Shown here: positions 44,944 through 51,304 of the stretch, one piece after another
Position numbering within the stretch: the first letter of the stretch is position 1
Layout: each line of letters starts with the position of its first letter
NCBI RefSeq assembly: GCF_018130955.1
Contig: NZ_JAFCJM010000046.1
Location: forward strand, 1-52,959
Direction: 5' to 3'
DNA: 52,959 nucleotides
Origin: Bradyrhizobium liaoningense
GTDB lineage: Bacteria > Pseudomonadota > Alphaproteobacteria > Rhizobiales > Xanthobacteraceae
Program-made: the position numbers and the translations under genes
The notes under the pieces: generated by a model
Seen by the model: the letters and a program-made list of their open reading frames with translations, nothing else
Databases searched by the model: none
What the model was told of the DNA's origin: nothing

Positions 44944-46080
44944 ATGGCAACGCTCGCCCTCCGACGCATTCTCCTCGCCGCCGCGCTGACCGCGGCCGCG
45001 ACGCTTGCGCTGGTCGCCGTGGACATGCGCCCGGCCGCGGCCCAAGCCGCCTGCGAGAACGGGTGCTCGCCGTCACCGACGCCGACTTACACGCCGACGC
45101 CGACACCGACGCCAACCCCATCACCGTCGCCGAGCCCGGCACCCTCGCCGTCGCCTTCGCCGAGCCCCAATCCGGTGAGCCCGACGGGCGCGGATTCCAG
45201 CGGTGGCTCGATCGGCGATCTCGCGAATCAGCGCTTCAACCAGATGATCACCAACCGCGTGCTCGGCAACGTGCTGCTCGGCGTCAACGAGCAGGTCAAT
45301 TGCAGCGATTGCATCAGCGCGTTCGGCTCGGCGGGCTCGTTCTCGGCCGGCGTCCATGGCCGCAAGGAGCTGACCAACAATCTGTCGCTGCTCGCCGGCA
45401 TCGCCTACACGCAGTACAACGAGGGCGGCTACAAGGTGACGAGCGCGCCGATCGGCGCCTTCGCGCTACGCTATGATTTCACCGAGTGGGGTTCGTCGCG
45501 GCCGTTCTTCGACGTCGGCACCATCCTCACGCCCTGGGAGAAGGTGCGCTACACCCGCACCTACACGACGAACCTCGGGCCGGTGAGCGTCACGAGCTCC
45601 ACCAACGCCTCGAACTATGCGGTCTACGGCCGCGCCGGATGGATGAGCCGGCTGTCGCCGCGCGACGAAGTCGCGGCCTCCGTAGAGTTCTGGCAGTTGT
45701 GGCAGCGCGTCTCCGGCTACGCCGACCAGACGGCTGCGTTCAATCCGTTCGATGCCACGATCGCGACCGGTACCGACCGCACCAGCCTGGTCAAGATCGG
45801 CGGCCAGTGGACGCACCTCTACGGCAGCAATGTCGAAGCCAACATCAATGGCGGCTGGGTGCAGTCGTTCGGGACCCACACCGGCATCGTCGCGACCGTG
45901 ACCGGCAACGGCACCGTGGTGCCGACCATCGGCAACCAGGGCTGGTTCGAATATGGCGGCCGCCTCGGCTTCCGCGTGCAGAAGGGCTGGATCGTCGACC
46001 TCTTCGCCAACGGCACGCTCGGCCCGCAGCCCGTGGGCAACACCATCCACGGCGGCGTGGGCTTGAGGATTAATTACTGA
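44944..46080 (+). CDS. Outer-membrane beta-barrel protein with Pro-Thr/Ser linker (autotransporter-like)
   Basis: The 378-residue protein has a signal peptide (cut near AAAQAAC) and a C-E-N-G-C pair. A linker of TP and SP dipeptides follows (about residues 40-75). The last ~250 residues are an autotransporter-type barrel ending in GGVGLRINY, a terminal aromatic signal for the BAM complex. Alternating strands such as NLSLLAGIAYTQY and EYGGRLGFRVQKGW are evident. A short conserved helix (DLANQRFNQMITNRVLGNVL) may plug the pore. The start at 44944 is preferred to GTG 44929. It is directly downstream of the FecR-domain gene. Confidence 0.82.
   Translation: MATLALRRILLAAALTAAATLALVAVDMRPAAAQAACENGCSPSPTPTYTPTPTPTPTPSPSPSPAPSPSPSPSPNPVSPTGADSSGGSIGDLANQRFNQMITNRVLGNVLLGVNEQVNCSDCISAFGSAGSFSAGVHGRKELTNNLSLLAGIAYTQYNEGGYKVTSAPIGAFALRYDFTEWGSSRPFFDVGTILTPWEKVRYTRTYTTNLGPVSVTSSTNASNYAVYGRAGWMSRLSPRDEVAASVEFWQLWQRVSGYADQTAAFNPFDATIATGTDRTSLVKIGGQWTHLYGSNVEANINGGWVQSFGTHTGIVATVTGNGTVVPTIGNQGWFEYGGRLGFRVQKGWIVDLFANGTLGPQPVGNTIHGGVGLRINY
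45067..45177. repeat. Low-complexity codon repeat encoding a TP/SP linker
   Basis: Near-tandem 6-base units (ACGCCG, ACACCG, TCGCCG) encode alternating Thr/Ser-Pro. The copy number is a likely site of slippage between strains. Confidence 0.75.
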
Positions 46081-46111
46081 GGCGGGCTGCGCGGCAGCCA
46101 CTCACTCCGCC

Positions 46112-46167
46112 GTCATGCCCCGGCTTGCCGCCGAAGCTTTAGCGAAAGCGGCAAGCCGGGCGATGAC
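46112..46167. repeat. Inverted repeat (GTCATGCCCCGGCTTGCCGC type)
   Basis: Arms 46112-46131 and 46148-46167 are reverse complements with about one mismatch. It lies between the converging barrel and VOC genes and could end both transcripts. Confidence 0.75.
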
Positions 46168-46185
46168 AGCGCGTTTGTAGCTCGA

Positions 46186-46614
46186 TCAGGCGGGCGCCAT
46201 TTCCGGCTGCGCAGGGACGGCCGCCATATCCACCCACGTCACGCCCCACATATGGCCGTCCGGATCCTCGAAGCTGCGGCCGTACATGAAGTCGAATTCT
46301 TCCTTCGGGCTGGGATCGGCTCCGCCGCCGGCGGCCTCGGCCTTGCCGACGATATCGTCCACTTCGTTGCGGCTGTCCGCGGACAGGCAGAGCAGCACCT
46401 GGCTCCCGGCCCTCGCGTCCAGGATCGGCCGCGGCGTGAACAGGCGGATCTTGTCGTGCGTCGTCAGCATGACGAAGATGGTCTCGGAAATGACCATGCA
46501 GCTCGTCTTGTCGTCGGAAAACTGCGGATTTCGGACCGCGCCGATCGCCTCGTAAAAGGCGGTCGCACGCTTGACGTTGGTCACCGGCAGGCTGACGAAA
46601 ATCATCTTGGGCAT
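46186..46614 (-). CDS. VOC-family (glyoxalase/bleomycin resistance-like) protein
   Basis: The 142-residue protein starts MPKMIFVSLPVTNVKRATAF after AAGGAG. It shows the paired beta-alpha-beta-beta-beta units of the VOC fold (FYEAIGAVRNPQFSD; RSFEDPDGHMWGVTWVDM). The C-terminal Glu/Asp pattern DPDGHMWGV is typical of the PhnB-like/glyoxalase branch that may bind a divalent metal. No substrate can be named. An upstream in-frame start at 46665 lacks a binding site. Confidence 0.88.
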   Translation of the reverse strand: MPKMIFVSLPVTNVKRATAFYEAIGAVRNPQFSDDKTSCMVISETIFVMLTTHDKIRLFTPRPILDARAGSQVLLCLSADSRNEVDDIVGKAEAAGGGADPSPKEEFDFMYGRSFEDPDGHMWGVTWVDMAAVPAQPEMAPA

Positions 46615-46706
46615 TGGAAGCTCCTTGGGTGGGTTCTGCCCAAGGACGGATGGCCCGATGGCCACCCGACATGGCTTCCGAATTATTTTTTGGGCTTACA
46701 GGCGCC

Positions 46707-47219
46707 CTATTTCTTCTCGTTGGGATCCCGGTGCACGGGATCGATCCAGAGCACGGTCTCCGGCTTCTCGACCGGCTCGATGTCGAGATTGATCGCGACC
46801 GCCTCGCCGTCGCTGCGCACCAGCACGCATTCCAGCACTTCGTCGGGGCTGGCGTTGATCTCCTGATGCGGCACGTAGGGCGGCACGAAGATGAAATCGC
46901 CGGGGCCCGCTTCCGCGGTGAATTGCAGGCTCTCGCCCCAGCGCATCCGCGCCTTCCCCTTCACGACATAGATCACGCTTTCGAGATGGCCGTGATGATG
47001 CGCGCCGGTCTTGGCATCGGGCCTGATGCTCACGGTGCCCGCCCACAATTTCTGCGCGCCGACGCGCGCAAAGTTGATCGCGGCCGCGCGGTCCATGCCT
47101 GGCGTCGACGGTACGTTCGTATCGAGCTGATTGCCGGGAATGACGCGCACGCCGTCATGTTTCCAGCGATCGTCGTGATCGTGGGCATGGTCGGAATGCG
47201 TGTGGTCGTGGCCGCTCAT
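46707..47219 (-). CDS. Cupin-domain protein with His/Asp-rich N-terminus
   Basis: The 170-residue protein has a single cupin domain (about 55-140) with the metal motif GAHHHGHLESVIYVVKGKAR and the second motif PGDFIFVPPYVPHQEIN. The first 18 residues are MSGHDHTHSDHAHDHDD, a metal-chelating tail like those of Ni/Zn chaperones. A metal-dependent enzyme or sensor is likely; substrate unknown. Confidence 0.87.
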   Translation of the reverse strand: MSGHDHTHSDHAHDHDDRWKHDGVRVIPGNQLDTNVPSTPGMDRAAAINFARVGAQKLWAGTVSIRPDAKTGAHHHGHLESVIYVVKGKARMRWGESLQFTAEAGPGDFIFVPPYVPHQEINASPDEVLECVLVRSDGEAVAINLDIEPVEKPETVLWIDPVHRDPNEKK

Positions 47220-47290
47220 GTGACTTGCTTTCTGTTGGTTCCTTGCGCGGCAAGCTAACCAAAGCCGCTACCGCAAGCCACACTAAAATA

Positions 47291-47315
47291 GGAACGCTCC
47301 CAGCAGGTCAGCGTT
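47291..47315 (+). promoter_or_regulatory. EcfG-type general stress promoter of csbD
   Basis: GGAAC (47291-47295), 16 bases, CGTT (47312-47315) is an exact match to the EcfG consensus. Transcription should begin near 47322, about 25 bases before the csbD start at 47347. Confidence 0.8.
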
Positions 47316-47346
47316 GTCCTCGCGATAGAACTGGAAGGAGAGTTTC

Positions 47347-47565
47347 ATGGGTAGCACGACCGACAAGATCAAGGGCACCACCAACGAGGCGATCGGCAAG
47401 GCCAAGCAGGGCATCGGTGAAGCCACCGGTTCCGACCGCCTGAAGGGCGAAGGCGTGGTCCAGGAGGTGAAGGGCAAGGGCCAGCAGGCCATGGGCGACG
47501 CCAAGGACGCCGCGAAGGAGGCGATCGATCGTGCCGCGAACGCCGCGAAGCGCGCGACGGAGTGA
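47347..47565 (+). CDS. csbD: CsbD-family stress protein
   Basis: The 72-residue hydrophilic protein starts MGSTTDKIKGTTNEAIGKAK and continues with SDRLKGEGVVQEVKGKGQQA, the CsbD repeat, then an Ala/Lys-rich tail. It is highly charged with no Cys or Trp, as usual for the family. CsbD proteins are abundant in general stress regulons, and an EcfG-type promoter here agrees. The molecular role is unknown. It has a good GGAAGGAGAG site and is followed by a terminator. Confidence 0.93.
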   Translation: MGSTTDKIKGTTNEAIGKAKQGIGEATGSDRLKGEGVVQEVKGKGQQAMGDAKDAAKEAIDRAANAAKRATE

Positions 47566-47584
47566 TGCGTATGTCCTGAATGCC

Positions 47585-47612
47585 AAAGACCGGCCGCGAG
47601 GCCGGTCTTTTT
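47585..47612 (+). terminator. Rho-independent terminator of csbD
   Basis: The stem AAAGACCGGC/GCCGGTCTTT with loop CGCGAG is followed by a T-rich stretch (TTTTTGTTG). It starts 20 bases after the csbD stop. Confidence 0.85.
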
Positions 47613-47629
47613 GTTGTGTTGATTTCTCC

Positions 47630-47742
47630 GTCATGGCCGGGTTTGACCCGGCCATCCACGTCTTGGCTCCACGAAGAAAGAACGTGGATGCCCGGGACAT
47701 CTGGCGCGAAGACGCGCTTCGCGCTTCTGCCCGGGCATGACG
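47630..47742. repeat. Intergenic inverted-repeat element (GTCATGGCCGGG type)
   Basis: It opens GTCATGGCCGGGTTTGACCC and closes TGCCCGGGCATGAC. An internal CCACGTTCTTTC/ACGTGGATGCCCGGG region completes the fold. It lies between csbD and the FKBP gene. Confidence 0.7.
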
Positions 47743-47760
47743 ACGTAGAAACAGTACGTG

Positions 47761-48222
47761 TTATTTCACCCCGAGCAATTCCACGTCGAACATCAGCGTC
47801 GCGTTCGGCGGGATCACGCCGCCGGCGCCGCGTGCGCCGTAGCCGAGCTGCGGCGGAATGATCAACGTGCGCTTGCCGCCGACCTTCATGGAGGCAACGC
47901 CTTCGTCCCAGCCCGCGATCACGCGGCCCTTGCCGATCGGGAATTCGAACGGCTCGTTGCGGTCGACGGAGGAGTCGAATTTCTTGCCCTTCTGGCCGTT
48001 CTCGTAGAGCCAGCCGGTGTAGTGCATCACGCAGATCTGGCCGGGCTTTGGGGAAGCACCGGTGCCGACGGTGCTGTCGATGATCTGCAAGCCTGAAGCT
48101 GTGGTCATGGTTTTTCCTGCTGTCTGGGCCGATGCCGTGGAGACGTAGTTCGAGACGCTGCCGATCACCGTGATCGCCAGCGCCGACATGATGGCGAGAA
48201 GTGCGCGTTGAAAACGCTGCAT
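47761..48222 (-). CDS. FKBP-type peptidyl-prolyl isomerase (exported)
   Basis: The 153-residue protein has a signal peptide (cut near ASAQTAG) and an FKBP domain (about 42-153). Markers are VMHYTGWLYENGQKGKKFDS, GRVIAGWDEGVASMKVGGKR and PPQLGYGARGAGGVIPPNAT, containing the aromatic pocket residues. It should accelerate prolyl isomerisation and folding in the periplasm. Confidence 0.93.
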   Translation of the reverse strand: MQRFQRALLAIMSALAITVIGSVSNYVSTASAQTAGKTMTTASGLQIIDSTVGTGASPKPGQICVMHYTGWLYENGQKGKKFDSSVDRNEPFEFPIGKGRVIAGWDEGVASMKVGGKRTLIIPPQLGYGARGAGGVIPPNATLMFDVELLGVK

Positions 48223-48283
48223 GGAGCACCTTCCGTTTGAGGCGGAGAGGTGTCTAGCGCAACAGTGCCGACGTGACCAGCCT

Positions 48284-48388
48284 CTAAAGCGCGATGAGAT
48301 TTTGATGAATCGTCACCGCGCTTTAGCTCTTTGTTTGAGCATGCTCTTTTCGGAAAACCGCTTCACACTTTTCCGGATCATGCTCTAG
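48284..48388. repeat. Repeat element ending in CTAGAGC..., containing the ggt stop codon
   Basis: CTAAAGCGC (48284-48292) and GCGCTTTAG (48318-48326) form one hairpin. GAGCATGCTCTTTTCGG and CCGGATCATGCTC form a second. The gamma-glutamyltransferase stop TAG (48387-48385) is formed in its terminal CTAGAGC. Confidence 0.65.
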
Positions 48389-49971
48389 TAGCCGAGCGCG
48401 CAGCCGTCCTTGCGCGGATCGGAGCCGCCGGTCAACGTGCCCTTGTCCCAGTCGATCCAGATCGCCTGGGCGCCGCCGAGCGGGCCGACCACGCTGGTGG
48501 TCTTGTGGCCGAGCTTCTTCAGGCCGGCGACGATATCAGCCGGCACGCTGTCCTCGAGCTGATACTGGCCTTCATAGTGCAGGCCGCGCGGCATATCGAT
48601 GGCTTCCTGCACGTCCAAGCCGTAGTCGAGAATGTTGGTCAGCACATGCGTCTGGCCGGTCGGCTGGTACTGCCCGCCCATGACGGCGAACGACATCGTG
48701 GAGCGGCCGCCCTTGGTGAGCAGGCCCGGCATGATCGTGTGCAGCGGGCGCTTGCCGCCCTCGATGCAATTGGGATGGCCCGGCTGGATGCGGAAGCCAC
48801 CGGCGCGGTTCTGCAGGAGCACGCCGGTCTTGTTCGAGACGATCGCCGAGCCGAAGGAATGCGCGATCGAGTTGATGAACGAGCAGACGTTGCGGTCCTT
48901 GTCCACCACCGTGATGTAGATCGTCGAGGGATTCATCGGCGGCGCGACGTTCGGCAGGTCGAGCATGCCGTCCATGCGGATCTTGCTGATGTACTCGTCG
49001 GCAAAGCCCTTTTCGAGCATTTCGGCGACGTTGATCTTCATGTGCTCGGGAGAGGCAACATGCATCTCGCGATTCATGTAGGCGATGCGCGCAGCTTCCG
49101 CCTCGAGATGGAAGCGCTCGACGCTGAGCGGGGCGAACTTGGTCAGGTCGAAGCGCGACAGGATGTTGAGCATCAACAGTGCGGTGACGCCGGGGCCGTT
49201 CGGCGGGCACTGCCAGACGTCATGGCCCTTGTAGCTGGTACCGATCGGCGTCGTGACTTCGGTGGTGTGCGCGGCAAAGTCGTCGAGCGTGTGCAGGCCG
49301 CCGATCGAGCGCAGCGTCTCGACGATATCTTCGGCGATCGCTCCCTTGTAGAAGGCGTCGCGGCCGTCCTTGGCGATTGCCCGCAGCGTCTTGCCGAGCT
49401 CCGGCTGACGGATGACGTCGCCGGCCTTGGCCGGCTGCCCGTGCGGCAAGAGATAGCGCTCGGTGTTGGTGCCCTTCTTCAGCTTCTCGAACTGGTTCTT
49501 CCAGTCGAAGGCGATGCGCGGGGCAACGACGTAGCCCTCCTCAGCCGCCTTGATCGCCGGCTGCGCGAGCCGGTCGAAGCCGAACTTGCCGTGGTCGCGC
49601 AGCACGGTCGCAAAGGCGTCGATCACGCCGGGGACCGAGACCGCATGCGCCGAGGTCAGCGGCACGGAGTTGATCTTGCGCTCGAGATACCAGTCGGCGT
49701 TTGCCGCCTTGGGCGCACGGCCGGAGCCGTTATAGGCTGATATCTTGCCCTCGCCGCGCGGCTGGATCAGCGCAAAGCAGTCGCCGCCGATGCCGGTCGA
49801 TTGCGGCTCGATCACGCCGAGCAGCAGGCTGCCTGCGACCGCCGCATCGGCCGCCGTGCCGCCCTCGCGCAGCACCTCGATGGCCGCCAGCGTCGCCAGC
49901 GGATGCGAGGTCGCCACCATCGCGTTCTGGGCGTGGACCGTGGACCGGCCGGGGAAATGGAAGCTTCTCAT
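48385..49971 (-). CDS. Gamma-glutamyltransferase family protein
   Basis: The 528-residue Ntn-hydrolase precursor should self-cleave before the Thr in PSTIYITVVDKDRNVCSF (small subunit start). Family markers include MVATSHPLATLAAIEVLREG, STGIGGDCFALI, the PPNGPGVTALLMLN region and the C-terminal VVGPLGGAQAIWIDWDKGTL. No signal peptide is visible, so it is cytoplasmic, unlike E. coli Ggt. It hydrolyses or transfers gamma-glutamyl groups, or acts as a related acylase. The start at 49971 is preferred over codons upstream that lie in the repeat 49993-50046. Confidence 0.9.
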   Translation of the reverse strand: MRSFHFPGRSTVHAQNAMVATSHPLATLAAIEVLREGGTAADAAVAGSLLLGVIEPQSTGIGGDCFALIQPRGEGKISAYNGSGRAPKAANADWYLERKINSVPLTSAHAVSVPGVIDAFATVLRDHGKFGFDRLAQPAIKAAEEGYVVAPRIAFDWKNQFEKLKKGTNTERYLLPHGQPAKAGDVIRQPELGKTLRAIAKDGRDAFYKGAIAEDIVETLRSIGGLHTLDDFAAHTTEVTTPIGTSYKGHDVWQCPPNGPGVTALLMLNILSRFDLTKFAPLSVERFHLEAEAARIAYMNREMHVASPEHMKINVAEMLEKGFADEYISKIRMDGMLDLPNVAPPMNPSTIYITVVDKDRNVCSFINSIAHSFGSAIVSNKTGVLLQNRAGGFRIQPGHPNCIEGGKRPLHTIMPGLLTKGGRSTMSFAVMGGQYQPTGQTHVLTNILDYGLDVQEAIDMPRGLHYEGQYQLEDSVPADIVAGLKKLGHKTTSVVGPLGGAQAIWIDWDKGTLTGGSDPRKDGCALGY

Positions 49972-49992
49972 GCCAATTCTGCTCTCTGCACC

Positions 49993-50046
49993 AGAGCGTT
50001 TTCCCGCGAAGTGGATACCGGTTCGCGGCAAGAAACGCGTCAAAAC
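49993..50046. repeat. AGAGCGTTTTC...ACCGGTTCGCG repeat, copy 2
   Basis: It reads AGAGCGTTTTCCCGCGAAG then TGGATACCGGTTCGCG, CAAGAAACGCGTCAAAA. It is the same repeat as 40645-40704 in opposite orientation, upstream of the ggt-like gene. The gap 50047-50219 holds no gene. Confidence 0.7.
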
Positions 50047-50219
50047 AAGAATCCGCGCCGCGGATCGCGCGCGCCATCGTGAATTCCGGATCTACATGAC
50101 ACATTCAGGCGGGGCCGGGCAATGGCTGGCATACCAGCGAAATGCTGCCATCCGCCCAGCGAATGGGCCCTGGATTCGTGCGGGTTTTCCGGGCGACTGC
50201 CGCCTGCTAAACGAGCGCC

Positions 50220-50987
50220 ATGAATTGCAAGACCATGAGCTACAAGGTCGCCGCCTTCTACCAGTTCGCTGCACTCCCCGACTACCGGGAACTGCGCGAG
50301 CCGCTGCGCGCGTTTTGCGCCGGCCTCGACCTCAAGGGCAGCGTGCTGCTGGCCCGGGAGGGCATCAACGGCACGGTGGCCGGGACGGATGAGGCGATCG
50401 ACGCTCTTGCCCATGAGTTCGCCCATGGCGCGCTGTTTGGCGGCAGGCTGGACAATCTCGAAATCAAGTTCTCGACCAGCGCGAAAATGCCGTTCGGCCG
50501 GCTCAAGGTGCGGCTGAAGAAGGAGATCGTCACGCTGGGCGACGCGGCCGCCGATCCGACACGGCAGGTCGGCATCTATGTCGATGCCGCCGAATGGAAC
50601 GCGCTGATCGCGGCTCCCGACACGCTGGTGCTCGACACCCGCAACGCCTTCGAGGTGGCGATGGGGACCTTTGAGGGCGCGGTCGATCCCAACATCAAAA
50701 GTTTTGGTCAGTTCAAGGACTTTGCCGCGGAGCAGCTTGACCCCGCGAGGCATCGCAAAATCGCGATGTTCTGCACCGGCGGCATCCGCTGCGAGAAGGC
50801 GAGCGCGCATCTGCTCGCGCGCGGCTTTGCCGAGGTCTATCATCTCAAGGGTGGCATTTTGAAATATCTGGAAGAGGTGCCGGAGGCGCAGAGCCGGTGG
50901 CGCGGCGAGTGTTTTGTGTTCGACGAGCGCGTCGCACTCGGTCATGGCCTGCGCGAGCGAACCCGGGAGCCGGCCGGCGATGAGTGA
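50220..50987 (+). CDS. trhO: tRNA uridine(34) hydroxylase TrhO (YceA, rhodanese-like)
   Basis: The 255-residue protein has an N-terminal ferredoxin-like UPF0176 domain (YQFAALPDYRELREPLRAFC, GSVLLAREGINGTVAGTDEA). A rhodanese domain follows (DTLVLDTRNAFEVAMGTFEG; active loop FCTGGIRCEKASAHL). TrhO uses O2 to hydroxylate U34 of certain tRNAs to 5-hydroxyuridine. Two starts are possible, 50220 and 50235. Its last codons overlap slyX by eight bases. Confidence 0.92.
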   Translation: MNCKTMSYKVAAFYQFAALPDYRELREPLRAFCAGLDLKGSVLLAREGINGTVAGTDEAIDALAHEFAHGALFGGRLDNLEIKFSTSAKMPFGRLKVRLKKEIVTLGDAAADPTRQVGIYVDAAEWNALIAAPDTLVLDTRNAFEVAMGTFEGAVDPNIKSFGQFKDFAAEQLDPARHRKIAMFCTGGIRCEKASAHLLARGFAEVYHLKGGILKYLEEVPEAQSRWRGECFVFDERVALGHGLRERTREPAGDE

Positions 50988-51195
50988 GCGCGAAGGACTG
51001 ACCGAACGGATCGACAGGCTCGAAACGCGACTCGCCTACCAGGACGAGACCATCGAGCAGTTGAACCAGACCATCACTGCGCAGTGGAAGCAGATCGACG
51101 TGCTGACACGCCAGGTCGCCCAGCTCAGTGAGCGGCTGCAGGAAGCCGAGGCGAACGCACCCGGCCCCGCCAACGAGCGGCCGCCGCATTATTGA
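50980..51195 (+). CDS. slyX: SlyX family protein
   Basis: The 71-residue coiled-coil protein contains LTERIDRLETRLAYQDETIE and QLNQTITAQWKQIDVLTRQV, with the conserved C-terminal PPHY. The ATG at 50980 lies inside the end of trhO (8-base overlap). Function is unknown. Confidence 0.92.
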   Translation: MSEREGLTERIDRLETRLAYQDETIEQLNQTITAQWKQIDVLTRQVAQLSERLQEAEANAPGPANERPPHY

Positions 51196-51222
51196 CTGAC
51201 GATCCCAATCCCCATACGAGGT

Positions 51223-51273
51223 CGTCATGCCCGGGCATAGCCGTCCGAAGGACGGCTGTGCCCGGTCATGACG
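51223..51273. repeat. Inverted repeat (CGTCATGCCCGGGC type)
   Basis: CGTCATGCCCGGGCATAGCC at the left and GGCTGTGCCCGGTCATGACG at the right are near reverse complements around CGTCC-GAA-GGACG. It lies between slyX and the converging GGDEF gene and may terminate both. Confidence 0.75.
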
Positions 51274-51304
51274 GCGTGGAATGGTCGAGGCTGAACGCAA
51301 CCGC

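Noticed and set aside
45067..45177. A CRISPR-like or tandem DNA repeat
   Set aside because: The periodicity is six bases in phase with codons and encodes a TP/SP linker. There are no spacers.
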